Positions 26,835-34,563 of a stretch of DNA of 64,000 nt are shown piece by piece. Made by a program: the position numbers and the translations under genes. The notes below the pieces were generated by a model. It was not told the origin of the DNA. It did no database searches and worked only from the letters and a program-made list of their open reading frames with translations. This stretch comes from Streptomyces sp. NBC_00443 (GTDB lineage Bacteria > Actinomycetota > Actinomycetes > Streptomycetales > Streptomycetaceae). The stretch's first letter is position 1, and each line of letters starts with the position of its first letter. The stretch is from assembly GCF_036014175.1 (NCBI RefSeq), contig NZ_CP107917.1:7006001-7070000 (forward strand), written 5' to 3'.

Positions 26835-28271
26835 ATGCGCCGAGCGAAAATCGTCTGCACCCTGGGCCCCGCCACCGACTCGTACGACCAGATAAAGGCA
26901 CTGGTCGACGCCGGCATGGACGTCGCCCGATTCAACCTCAGCCACGGCAGCCACGCCGATCACGAGGAGCGCTACCAGCGCGTGCGGAAGGCCTCCGACG
27001 AGACCGGCCGCAGCGTCGGCGTCCTCGCCGACCTTCAAGGCCCGAAGATCCGCCTCGGCCGCTTCACCGAAGGCCCCGTACTCCTTGAACGCGGGGACAC
27101 CTTCACCATCACCGTCGAGGAGAGCGCCGAGGGCGACCGCCACCAGTGCGGCACCACCTACTCCGGCCTCGCCGCCGACGTCACCCCCGGCGAACGCATC
27201 CTCGTCGACGACGGCAAGGTGTGCCTGGAGGTCACCTCCGTCGACGGCCCCCGCGTGAACACGACGGTGATCGAGGGCGGCATGGTCTCCGACCACAAGG
27301 GCCTCAACCTCCCGGGCGTCGCGGTGTCTGTCCCCGCCCTCTCCGAGAAGGACGAGGCCGACCTGCGCTGGGCGCTGCGCACGGGCTTCGACGTCATCGC
27401 GCTTTCGTTCGTGCGGAGCGGCCGGGACATCGAGGACGTCCACCGCATCATGGACGAGGAAGGCCGCCGCCTACCGGTGATCGCCAAGGTGGAGAAGCCG
27501 CAGGCGGTCGAGGCGATCGACGACATCGTGGCCGCCTTCGACGGCATCATGGTCGCCCGCGGCGACCTGGGCGTGGAGATGCCGCTGGAACAGGTCCCGA
27601 TCGTCCAGAAACGCGCCGTCAAGCTGGCCAAGCGCAACGCCAAGCCGGTGATTGTGGCGACGCAAATGCTCGACTCGATGATCGAGAACTCCCGCCCGAC
27701 GAGGGCGGAGGCGTCGGACGTGGCGAACGCCGTCATCGACGGCACGGACGCGGTGATGCTGTCCGGCGAGACAAGCGTCGGCAAGTACCCCATCGAGACG
27801 GTCCGGACGATGGCGAAGATCGTCGAGGCGGCCGAGGAGGACATCCTCGTCAAGGGCCTGCCGCCCCTGACCGAACGCAACAAGCCCCGCACCCAGCCCG
27901 GCGCGGTGGCCCGCGCGGCGGCCGAGATCGGCGACTTCCTGGGCGCGAAGTTCCTGGTCGCCTTCACTCAGTCCGGCGACACGGCCCGCCGCCTGTCCCG
28001 CTACCGCTCGCCGATCCCGCTGCTGGCCTTCACACCGGAGCCGGCAACGCGTTCCCAGCTGAATCTGACGTGGGGTGTGGAGACGTTCCTGGGGCCGCAC
28101 GTGGAGTCGACGGACGCGATGGTCGATCAGGTCGATGAGCTGCTGCTGAAGTACGGCCGCTGCAAGAAGGGCGACGTCGTCGTCATCACGGCGGGGTCGC
28201 CTCCGGGGGTGTCGGGGTCGACGAACATGGTGCGGGTGCATCACATCGGGGAGGACGACAGCCCCAAGTAG
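26835..28271 (+). CDS. pyk: Pyruvate kinase
   Basis: A 478-residue glycolytic enzyme making pyruvate and ATP from phosphoenolpyruvate and ADP. N-terminal RRAKIVCTLGPATDSYDQI, the substrate-site RFNLSHGSHADH, the catalytic lysine signature LPVIAKVEKPQAVE, the metal site GIMVARGDLGVEMPLEQVP and ATQMLDSMIENSRPTRAEAS are all intact. The C-terminal regulatory domain (about 350-478) is complete. There is no Shine-Dalgarno sequence; see the promoter entry. A strong hairpin terminator follows. Streptomyces often have two pyruvate kinases; this context (next to pdtaR and the liv genes) fits one of them. Confidence 0.96.
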   Translation: MRRAKIVCTLGPATDSYDQIKALVDAGMDVARFNLSHGSHADHEERYQRVRKASDETGRSVGVLADLQGPKIRLGRFTEGPVLLERGDTFTITVEESAEGDRHQCGTTYSGLAADVTPGERILVDDGKVCLEVTSVDGPRVNTTVIEGGMVSDHKGLNLPGVAVSVPALSEKDEADLRWALRTGFDVIALSFVRSGRDIEDVHRIMDEEGRRLPVIAKVEKPQAVEAIDDIVAAFDGIMVARGDLGVEMPLEQVPIVQKRAVKLAKRNAKPVIVATQMLDSMIENSRPTRAEASDVANAVIDGTDAVMLSGETSVGKYPIETVRTMAKIVEAAEEDILVKGLPPLTERNKPRTQPGAVARAAAEIGDFLGAKFLVAFTQSGDTARRLSRYRSPIPLLAFTPEPATRSQLNLTWGVETFLGPHVESTDAMVDQVDELLLKYGRCKKGDVVVITAGSPPGVSGSTNMVRVHHIGEDDSPK

Positions 28272-28279
28272 CCTGCGGA

Positions 28280-28305
28280 GGGCCCCTCTTTGGAGGGGCC
28301 CTTTG
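28280..28305. terminator. Terminator hairpin of pyk
   Basis: GGGCCCCTC (28280-28288) pairs perfectly with GAGGGGCCC (28293-28301) around a TTTG loop, followed by TTTG. It is only 9 bases from the convergent LAGLIDADG gene end and could also stop transcription from that side. Confidence 0.85.
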
Positions 28306-28313
28306 TGGTGCGG

Positions 28314-28934
28314 TCAGTGCTTGGGGCCTACGTGTTCGTCCATGAGGGCTACGGAGGCTTTGCGAGCGACGGAGATGTTGTAAGGGTTGCCGTTACGGGT
28401 GCACTGCGTCCAAACGATGCCGAGCTTGTCGAGGGTGTCCGTGTAGAGCTGACGGATGTCGTCGGACACGTTGGTGAAGAAGTACCGGGGGTATTCGTAG
28501 CGCTTGCGCTCACCGCCGACGAGGTGAGTCGTCCAGTTGGTGATGCGGCAGCCGTCGGAGTGGATGAGGCCCCGAATGAATTCCCAGGGGTGGGCGTCGA
28601 CGATTTCCTGTTGCCAGGGTTCGAGGACGATGGAGCGCTCGTGCTTTTTGCCAGGGCCATGCTGGGGAAAGAGGCAGGGCCAGTGCCGGGAGTAGCTGGT
28701 CACCATCGCGTACCCCTGTTTCTGAAGGGTGTAGACGCCGATGCCGGGGCGAACCTGCGTGATGGCCTCGCGGCACTGCTGGAGGAGGCCGGGCCATGCA
28801 TCGGCGCATGCGATGCGGAGGTAGTAGCCGGTGCCGCGTGGGTGCGCACTGATACAGCCGTCGCCGAGGTAGAGACCCAGCAGGTAGGCGTACGCACAGT
28901 TGTCAGCGGGTGGTCCAGGGTCTGGAGTTGTCAT
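28314..28934 (-). CDS. LAGLIDADG-type homing-endonuclease-like protein
   Basis: A 206-residue protein with two LAGLIDADG-like helices: AYLLGLYLGDGCISAH near residue 16 and FIRGLIHSDGCRITNW near residue 118, each ending in the acidic GDG/SDG that would bind catalytic metal. The spacing fits one two-repeat endonuclease core. The start ATG 28934 lies inside the end of a helix-turn-helix ORF (28903-29076) in another frame. Similar Streptomyces proteins (recall) carry that helix-turn-helix at their own N terminus, so the two ORFs look like a split form of one gene. Fusing them needs one base removed or two added, unlike the other frame breaks here. Next to a tRNA gene. Confidence 0.7.
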   Translation of the reverse strand: MTTPDPGPPADNCAYAYLLGLYLGDGCISAHPRGTGYYLRIACADAWPGLLQQCREAITQVRPGIGVYTLQKQGYAMVTSYSRHWPCLFPQHGPGKKHERSIVLEPWQQEIVDAHPWEFIRGLIHSDGCRITNWTTHLVGGERKRYEYPRYFFTNVSDDIRQLYTDTLDKLGIVWTQCTRNGNPYNISVARKASVALMDEHVGPKH

Positions 28935-29076
28935 GCGAGGTAGGCGGTGGCTCCAGGCGATGCTGCCAGGAGCGGATCGCGGCGCGTGAGATGCCCGTCT
29001 CTCGGCTCACCGAATTCAGGCTGCGCCCCTGGGTAACCAGCGCGAGTGCTCGCTTGCGTGTGCTCACGTCGTACAT
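28903..29076 (-). CDS. Small helix-turn-helix ORF, probable N-terminal part of the LAGLIDADG gene
   Basis: The product is 57 residues from ATG 29076: MYDVSTRKRALALVTQGRSL followed by NSVSRETGISRAAIRSWQHR. This is a transposase/Hin-type helix-turn-helix and little else. It overlaps the endonuclease-like ORF by 32 bases. In related proteins (recall) a short linker with a CxxC pair joins these parts; that pair is absent here. It may be translated alone as a DNA-binding peptide, coupled to the downstream ORF, or be a decayed N terminus. Confidence 0.55.
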   Translation of the reverse strand: MYDVSTRKRALALVTQGRSLNSVSRETGISRAAIRSWQHRLEPPPTSHDNSRPWTTR

Positions 29077-29113
29077 GTGGCCACTCTGTGAGAGTGATCG
29101 CGGCGACACGCAG

Positions 29114-29150
29114 CAAAAAGCGGATGTTCACGAGAACGTGGACATCCGCT
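29114..29150 (-). terminator. Rho-independent terminator of the tRNA gene
   Basis: On the minus strand, AGCGGATGTCCACG and CGTGAACATCCGCT pair over 14 positions with one mismatch around a TTCT loop, immediately followed by five T residues. It lies 33 bases after the 3' end of the tRNA, before the helix-turn-helix ORF. Confidence 0.85.
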
Positions 29151-29182
29151 TCTCCAAGCCGACCTTGGAATCGAAGGAAAAG

Positions 29183-29257
29183 TGCCCCGGGTCGGACTCG
29201 AACCGACACTGTATGGGTTTTGAATCCATTGCCTGCTGCCAATTGGGCTACCGGGGC
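29183..29257 (-). tRNA. tRNA with anticodon CAA (nominally Leu), class I shape
   Basis: 75 bases including the discriminator A; CCA is not encoded. The acceptor stem GCCCCGG/CCGGGGC has seven pairs; the T arm GTCGG-TTCGAGT-CCGAC is perfect. The anticodon loop TTCAAAA places CAA at 34-36 (reads UUG, Leu). The closing pair of the anticodon stem (31-39) is an A-C mismatch. The D stem has only three pairs with a 12-base loop, and the variable loop is five bases, whereas bacterial tRNA-Leu normally has a long variable arm. So the anticodon says Leu while the body resembles a class I tRNA, with a D arm close to that of tRNA-Gln. Confidence 0.85.
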
Positions 29258-29358
29258 CCAGTAAATCGAAGGTTTACCTCGACCCACTGCCCGTCCACCA
29301 TACCGTAGCTAGGTAGGCTCTTGGGAGCAGCACCCCTGCCCCTGAACGAGGAGCCCCC

Positions 29359-30015
29359 GTGACCGCCCCCGAGTCGCCCCAGCCCGTAGACGCGCCCGAC
29401 GACGACAAGTCGCACGTGCCTCCGCTGACGACCCGTGTCGTCATTGCCGAGGACGAGGCGCTGATCCGGCTCGATCTCAAAGAGATGCTCGAAGAAGAGG
29501 GGTACACCGTCGTCGGTGAGGCCGGAGACGGTGAGCAGGCCGTCGAACTGGCCCGCGAGCACAGGCCCGACCTCGTCATCCTCGATGTGAAGATGCCGAA
29601 GCTGGACGGCATTTCGGCGGCCGAGAAGATCGCCGAGGAGAGCATCGCCCCGGTGCTGATGCTGACCGCGTTCTCGCAGCGCGACCTCGTCGAGCGGGCC
29701 CGGGACGCCGGTGCGATGGCGTACCTGGTCAAGCCGTTCAGCAAGAGCGACGTCGTGCCGGCGATCGAGATGGCCGTATCGCGGTTCACCGAGCTGAAGG
29801 AGCTGGAGAAGGAGGTCGCCGACCTCACCCTGCGCCTGGAGACGCGCAAGCTGGTGGAGCGGGCGAAGTCCGTCCTCCAGACCGAGTACGGGCTGACCGA
29901 GCCCGCCGCGTTCCGGTGGATCCAGAAGACCTCCATGGACCGCCGGATGTCGATGCAGCAGGTCGCCGAGGCCGTCATCCAGGACGCCGACGAGAAGAAG
30001 GCCGCCAAGGGCTGA
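29359..30015 (+). CDS. pdtaR: ANTAR-domain response regulator (PdtaR)
   Basis: A 218-residue regulator. After a 25-residue Pro/Asp-rich lead it has a receiver domain (acidic pair in VVIAEDEALIRLDL, phosphoacceptor Asp in LVILDVKMPKLDG, Lys in YLVKPFSKSD) and a C-terminal ANTAR RNA-binding domain (LVERAKSVLQTEYGLTEPAA, then SMDRRMSMQQVAEAVI). PdtaR proteins act on nascent RNA as antiterminators when phosphorylated by the cytosolic kinase PdtaS, which is not encoded here. GTG 29359 has GAGGAG 5 bases upstream. Convergent with the liv operon across a shared terminator. Confidence 0.93.
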   Translation: MTAPESPQPVDAPDDDKSHVPPLTTRVVIAEDEALIRLDLKEMLEEEGYTVVGEAGDGEQAVELAREHRPDLVILDVKMPKLDGISAAEKIAEESIAPVLMLTAFSQRDLVERARDAGAMAYLVKPFSKSDVVPAIEMAVSRFTELKELEKEVADLTLRLETRKLVERAKSVLQTEYGLTEPAAFRWIQKTSMDRRMSMQQVAEAVIQDADEKKAAKG

Positions 30016-30034
30016 CGTACCTGAGAAGAACGGA

Positions 30035-30070
30035 TGAGGCCCGCGCCCCTGACCGGGGGCACGGGCCTCA
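30035..30070. terminator. Shared terminator between pdtaR and livF
   Basis: TGAGGCCCG (30035-30043) pairs with CGGGCCTCA (30062-30070), extended inward by CCCC/GGGG. It sits between two convergent genes and is symmetrical enough to serve both strands. Confidence 0.75.
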
Positions 30071-30089
30071 CTCATGAGGGACCGGGCGA

Positions 30090-30806
30090 TCAGTCCTCGC
30101 CGAGGTACGCCTTGCGTACCGACTCGTCGTGCAGCAGGTCCTGTCCGCTGCCGGAGAGGACGATCTTGCCGACCTCCATGACGTGGCCGTGGTCGGCCAG
30201 GGAGAGCGCGGCCTGGGCGTTCTGCTCGATGAGCAGGATGGTGGTGCCCTGGGACTTGAGCTCCTGGATGGTCGCCATGATCTTCTGCATCATGATGGGG
30301 GAGAGGCCCATGGAGGGCTCGTCCAGCATGAGCAGCTTCGGGCGGGACATCAGCGCCCGTCCCATGGCGAGCATCTGCTGCTCACCGCCGGAGAGGGTGC
30401 CCGCGGCCTGCTTGCGGCGCTCTCCGAGGATGGGGAACAGGTCGTAGGCCCGCTTGATGTCCTTCTCGATGGCCTCCTTGTCGGTGCGCAGGAACGCGCC
30501 GAGGCGGAGGTTGTCCTCGATGGTCATGCGGGGGAAGATGTGCCGGCCCTCGGGGGAGTGGGCGAGCCCCAGCGCGACGACCTTGTGGGCGGGGACCTTC
30601 TTCAGCGACTGGCCGTTGAACTTGATCTGGCCGGACAGCGGCTGGAGAAGACCGGACAGTGTGCGCAGGGTCGTGGTCTTGCCGGCACCGTTGGTGCCGA
30701 TGAGGGTGACGACCTCGCCCGCTTCCACCTTGAACGAGATGCCCTTGACGGCCTCGATCTTGCCGTAGGCGACCCTGAGGTCCTCGACCTCGAGCAGTGC
30801 GGTCAC
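30090..30806 (-). CDS. livF: Branched-chain amino acid ABC transporter, ATPase LivF
   Basis: A 238-residue ABC ATPase. Walker A is GTNGAGKTT, the signature is LSGGEQQ, Walker B is LLMLDEPSMGLSP, and the H-loop-like region follows. The LivF-specific segment GLAHSPEGRHIFPRMTIEDN is present. It pairs with LivG on the cytoplasmic face to drive uptake of Leu/Ile/Val or related compounds. GTG 30806 overlaps the livG stop (GTGA). Last gene of a livJ-livH-livM-livG-livF cluster transcribed leftward. Confidence 0.94.
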   Translation of the reverse strand: MTALLEVEDLRVAYGKIEAVKGISFKVEAGEVVTLIGTNGAGKTTTLRTLSGLLQPLSGQIKFNGQSLKKVPAHKVVALGLAHSPEGRHIFPRMTIEDNLRLGAFLRTDKEAIEKDIKRAYDLFPILGERRKQAAGTLSGGEQQMLAMGRALMSRPKLLMLDEPSMGLSPIMMQKIMATIQELKSQGTTILLIEQNAQAALSLADHGHVMEVGKIVLSGSGQDLLHDESVRKAYLGED

Positions 30807-31690
30807 TTGTCGTCCCCTTCCGTGCTGCTCTGCGCCTCGACGCCGGCCTCCGCGGCCTCGACCTCGGCGACCTCCTCCTTGCCCGGCTCGCCCTCGAAGG
30901 GCGTGCCGAGGTAGGCGGCGATGACGCGCTCGTCGGCCTGGACGACCTCGGCGGGGCCCTCGACGATCTTCTCGCCCTGGACCAGCACGGCGACCCGGTC
31001 ACACAGGTTCATGATGAACCGGATGTCGTGCTCGATGACGAGGACGGCGATGCCCTGGTCCCGGATGGCGAAGATGAGCTCTTCGGCGGCCCGGGTCTCC
31101 TGCGGGTTCATACCGGCGGTGGGCTCGTCGAGGAGGAGCAGACCGGGCTCGCTCGCCAGTGCCCGGGCGATCTCCAGCTTGCGCTGTTCGCCGTAGGGCA
31201 GGTTGCGGGCGAGGTGATCGGCCTTGGCGGCGAGACCGGTGAACTCCAGGAGTTCCATGGCCCGGGCCCGGGACGCCTCCTCGGCCTTCTTGAAGCCGGG
31301 CAGGCGCAACAGGGCCGACCAGAGGCCTTCCTTGGTGCGGGTGTGCCGTCCGACCAGCACGTTCTCCAGAACGGTCATGTTGGCGAAGAGCCGGATGTTC
31401 TGGAACGTACGGGCGATGCCGGCCTGGGTGACCAGGTGCGGCTTGGGCGGCAGGACGGTGCCTTTGTAGGCGACCTTGCCCTCGGTCGGGATGTACAGGC
31501 CGGTGAGGCAGTTGAAGAAGGTCGTCTTGCCGGCGCCGTTGGGGCCGATGAGGCCGACGATCTCGCCGGTGTTGACGGTGAGGTTCACGTCGCGCACGGC
31601 GGTCAGACCGCCGAAGCGCATCGTGACGCCGGTGGCGTCGAGCACCGTCGTGGTGGTGGGTGCGGTCGTGGTGGTGGTCATGGCGGTCAC
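30803..31690 (-). CDS. livG: Branched-chain amino acid ABC transporter, ATPase LivG
   Basis: A 295-residue ABC ATPase. Walker A GPNGAGKTTFFNCLTGLY, LivG-specific GIARTFQNIRLFANMTVLEN, signature LPYGEQRKLEIARAL, Walker B LLLLDEPTAGMNP. It carries a Thr-rich N-terminal tail and an acidic C-terminal tail of about 35 residues. The chosen start is GTG 31690, which overlaps the livM stop (GTGA) like the other junctions here; ATG 31681 three codons later is the alternative. Confidence 0.93.
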   Translation of the reverse strand: MTAMTTTTTAPTTTTVLDATGVTMRFGGLTAVRDVNLTVNTGEIVGLIGPNGAGKTTFFNCLTGLYIPTEGKVAYKGTVLPPKPHLVTQAGIARTFQNIRLFANMTVLENVLVGRHTRTKEGLWSALLRLPGFKKAEEASRARAMELLEFTGLAAKADHLARNLPYGEQRKLEIARALASEPGLLLLDEPTAGMNPQETRAAEELIFAIRDQGIAVLVIEHDIRFIMNLCDRVAVLVQGEKIVEGPAEVVQADERVIAAYLGTPFEGEPGKEEVAEVEAAEAGVEAQSSTEGDDK

Positions 31691-33525
31691 GCCCCTGCCT
31701 TCGCGACGCCGGTCGCGCCTTCGGGCAATGGCTTGTCCTCCGGTACGTCGAGCTGTCCGGTCTCGTGGAATTCGAGCTGCTTCCTGCGGTCGGCGACCAG
31801 GCCTTCGGGGCGGTAGCGCATCAGCAGCATCAGCGCGATGCCGAAGAGCAGCAGCTGGTACTCCGCCATGAACTGCAGCTTGGCCGGGATCAGGTAGAGC
31901 AGCGCGGCGCCGATCAGCGGGCCGCTGATGGTGCCCATGCCGCCGAGGATGACGGCGGCGAGCAGGAAGGCCGAGTTCGGCGGAACGGAGCCGGCGAACT
32001 GGTACTGCTCGGGCGTGACGCTGTACGACACGTGCGCCTGGACGGTGCCGGCGAGGCCGGCGAGGGAGGCGCCGAGTGCGAACGCGAGGAGCTTGAGGCG
32101 GAAGCCGTTGATGCCCATCGCGGTGGCGGCGGTCTCGTCCTCGCGGATGGCGACCCAGGCGCGGCCGATGCGGGATTCCGCCGAGCGGCGGAAGACCAGG
32201 ACGACGATCGCCGTGCACGCCAGCATCAGCAGGTAGTAGTTGCCGGACCGGGTGAGCTCGGTGCCCAGGACGTTGTGCGGCAGCCCGAGGTTGAACCCGA
32301 AGATCTCCAGGTCCGGGATGTTGGGGATGCCGTTGGAGCCGTTGGTGACGTCCGGTCCGCTGTTGCCGTTCAGGTTGTTCATGGTGATGCGGAAGATCTC
32401 ACCGAAGCCGAGCGTCACGATGGCGAGGTAGTCGCCGCGCAGCCGCAGGGTCGGGGCACCGATCACCACGCCGAAGATCAGCGAGGCGGCGGCGCCGGTG
32501 AGAACGGCGGCCCAGAACGGGAACTCGACGCCGATGCTCGACTGCGGGGAGCCGGAGACCAGGGCGGCGGCGTAGGCGCCGACGCCGAGGAAGGCGACGT
32601 AGCCGAGGTCGAGCAGGCCGGCGAGGCCGACGACGACGTTGAGGCCCAGCGCGACCGTGGCGAAGATCAGGATGTTCGCGCCGATGAGGGCGAACTGGTC
32701 GTTGGTCTGGGTGAAGGGGAAGCAGATCGCCGCGACGAAGGCCGCCGCCATGGCCACGTTGCGGTGCTTGGCGGTGAGCGCCGAGAGCCGCTTGAGCAGG
32801 CCCGCGCGGGTCACCGCGGTGAAGCCGAACGCCGTGACGATCAGGAAGCCGATGAACAGCTCGGAGTACTCGGTGCCGATGCCGTACGCGAAGACGTACA
32901 GGCCGACGCCGAAGCCCGCGGCGATGATGAGGATCTCCACCCAGGAGGGCAGGTCCTTGGCACGGCCGGGATCGGGTGCGGTGAGCGAGTGGCGGATACG
33001 GCCCCAGAGGTTCGGGGTCGGGTCCGCGGCGCTGTAGGGCTGGTCGACCGGGAGGCCGAGGGCACCGATGACGGCGAGGAGGGCGCCGATGCCGGCGACC
33101 CAGGCACCCGGCTCCAGGTTGACCAGGCCGCCGAGCTCCTGGGTGATCGCGCCGATCGAGTAGCCCGTGGTGCCGAACACGCCGAGAGCGGCGAGCAGGA
33201 CGGGGCTGTTCTTGCCGCCGGGGGTGAGCCAGCCCAGGCCCCGGATGCCGTAGCCGGAGAGGGCGAACAGCAGGGTGAGCAGGGACCCGACGAGAGTGAG
33301 GACCTGAAGGCCGCCCGGGTAGCCGGTGACGGTCAGGTTGCCCGGGAACTCCTTGGTCCAGGTCCAGGCGAGGAAGGTGCCTATGAGGGCGATGGCGGTG
33401 CCGGCGACGGTGAGTCCGCGTGCCGCGGCGTGCGGCAGCGGGATGATCGGGGTCGCCGGAGCGGTGGACACCTTGGCGGTGGCGGTGGTCTTGTCCATGG
33501 GGATGTCGGTGGTCATGGGTATCAC
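31687..33525 (-). CDS. livM: Branched-chain amino acid ABC transporter, permease LivM (long form)
   Basis: A permease of about 612 residues. The LivM core is in the C-terminal 350 residues: LGLNVVVGLAGLLDLGYVAF, the coupling-loop region GRAWVAIREDETAATAMGIN, and MRYRPEGLVADRR at the end. Before it lies an extra 250 residues with several more membrane helices (GTFLAWTWTKEFPGN, LTLVGSLLTLLFALSGYGI, and others), making it nearly twice the length of enteric LivM. The start is GTG 33525 overlapping the livH stop, or ATG 33516. It forms the channel with LivH. Confidence 0.92.
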   Translation of the reverse strand: MIPMTTDIPMDKTTATAKVSTAPATPIIPLPHAAARGLTVAGTAIALIGTFLAWTWTKEFPGNLTVTGYPGGLQVLTLVGSLLTLLFALSGYGIRGLGWLTPGGKNSPVLLAALGVFGTTGYSIGAITQELGGLVNLEPGAWVAGIGALLAVIGALGLPVDQPYSAADPTPNLWGRIRHSLTAPDPGRAKDLPSWVEILIIAAGFGVGLYVFAYGIGTEYSELFIGFLIVTAFGFTAVTRAGLLKRLSALTAKHRNVAMAAAFVAAICFPFTQTNDQFALIGANILIFATVALGLNVVVGLAGLLDLGYVAFLGVGAYAAALVSGSPQSSIGVEFPFWAAVLTGAAASLIFGVVIGAPTLRLRGDYLAIVTLGFGEIFRITMNNLNGNSGPDVTNGSNGIPNIPDLEIFGFNLGLPHNVLGTELTRSGNYYLLMLACTAIVVLVFRRSAESRIGRAWVAIREDETAATAMGINGFRLKLLAFALGASLAGLAGTVQAHVSYSVTPEQYQFAGSVPPNSAFLLAAVILGGMGTISGPLIGAALLYLIPAKLQFMAEYQLLLFGIALMLLMRYRPEGLVADRRKQLEFHETGQLDVPEDKPLPEGATGVAKAGA

Positions 33526-34449
33526 GCCCGATCCGCGACGCGTTCGCCGAGCAGGCCTTGTGGTCTGAACAGCAGTACGAGGATGAGCAGGGCGAACGCC
33601 CACACGTCCTTCCAGGCGCCGCCGCCGAAGAGGTCCATGCCGGGGATGTCGCCGATGTAGCCGGTGGCAAGGGACTCGGCGACGCCGAGTACGAGGCCGC
33701 CGAGCATGGCGCCGTAGATGTTGCCGATGCCGCCGAGCACGGCTGCGGTGAAGGCCTTGAGGCCCATCAGGAAGCCCATGCGGAAGCCGACCTGACCGTT
33801 CTTCAGGCCGTAGGCGACGGCGGCGATGGCGGCGAACGCGGCACCGATGGCGAAGGCCATGACGATGATGCGGTCGGTGTTGATGCCCATCAGCTTGGCC
33901 GTGTCGGGGTCCTGGGCGGTGGCCTGCATGCCGCGGCCGGAGCGCGTCTTGGTGACGAACAGGCCGAGGGCGAGCATGCACAGCGGGGCGGCTATGAGGA
34001 CGAAGAGGTCACCGCGCTGGATGTTGGCGCCGAGGATTTCGATCGGACCGCCGTCGAACTGCGGGAAGGGGTGGTCCTTCTTCGCGTCCGGGTACCACAT
34101 CCACACGGCCTGCTGCAGGACGATGGACAGGCCGATGGCGGTGATGAGGGTGCCAGTCGTGGCGCGGTGCGCAGTGGCCGGTAGGCGAAGCGTTCCGCCG
34201 CCGTGCCGACGGCGACCGACACGAGGACGCCACCGATGATCATGAGGGGGACTGCTGCCCCGAGGCCGAAGCCCTCGGGGAGTACCAACCAGACGGTGAG
34301 GGCCCCGAACCCCCGACCATGAAGATCTCGCCGTGGGCGAAGTTGATGAGCTGGACGATGCCGTAGACCATCGTGTAGCCGATCGCGATGAGTCCGTACA
34401 TCGCGCCGAGGATGAGTCCATTGGCCAGCTGTTGCGGCAGTTCGTGCAC
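33522..34449 (-). CDS. livH: Branched-chain amino acid ABC transporter, permease LivH, two one-base frame breaks
   Basis: About 309 residues across three frames. GTG 34449 has GGAGG 8 bases upstream and begins HELPQQLANGLILGAMYGL. The first break is in the C run at 34310-34314 (plus strand): adding one base restores FMVGGFGALTVWLVLPEG. The second is in the G run at 34148-34150: adding one base restores RTAPRLAPLITAIGLSIVL. The rest, including GLKNGQVGFRMGFLMGLKAF and LLFRPQGLLGERV, is a complete LivH. Every other gene of the operon is intact, so both breaks are best read as consensus errors. Confidence 0.85.
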
Positions 34450-34563
34450 CGCAGGGCCTCCGTGGAGTGGTTCGGATATGGCGCCGCGCGGGAGCGCTGA
34501 TGGGCGATCCCGCGCGGCCTGGATCAATGTGTGTTTGTGGAGTGCTGTTTACTCGTCCTCTGC

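Noticed and set aside
29183-29257. Reading the tRNA on the plus strand, which would put TTG (Gln) in a well-paired anticodon loop
   Set aside because: The T-arm consensus GGTTCGAGTCC and the discriminator only make sense on the minus strand; the T-run terminator is also on that side.
28280-29257. Integrated element with attL/attR at the tRNA
   Set aside because: No integrase and no second copy of the tRNA 3' end was found near by; core genes continue on both sides.
34140-34320. Programmed ribosomal frameshifting in livH
   Set aside because: No slippery heptamer or downstream structure; two separate breaks with the same one-base loss fit a consensus error.
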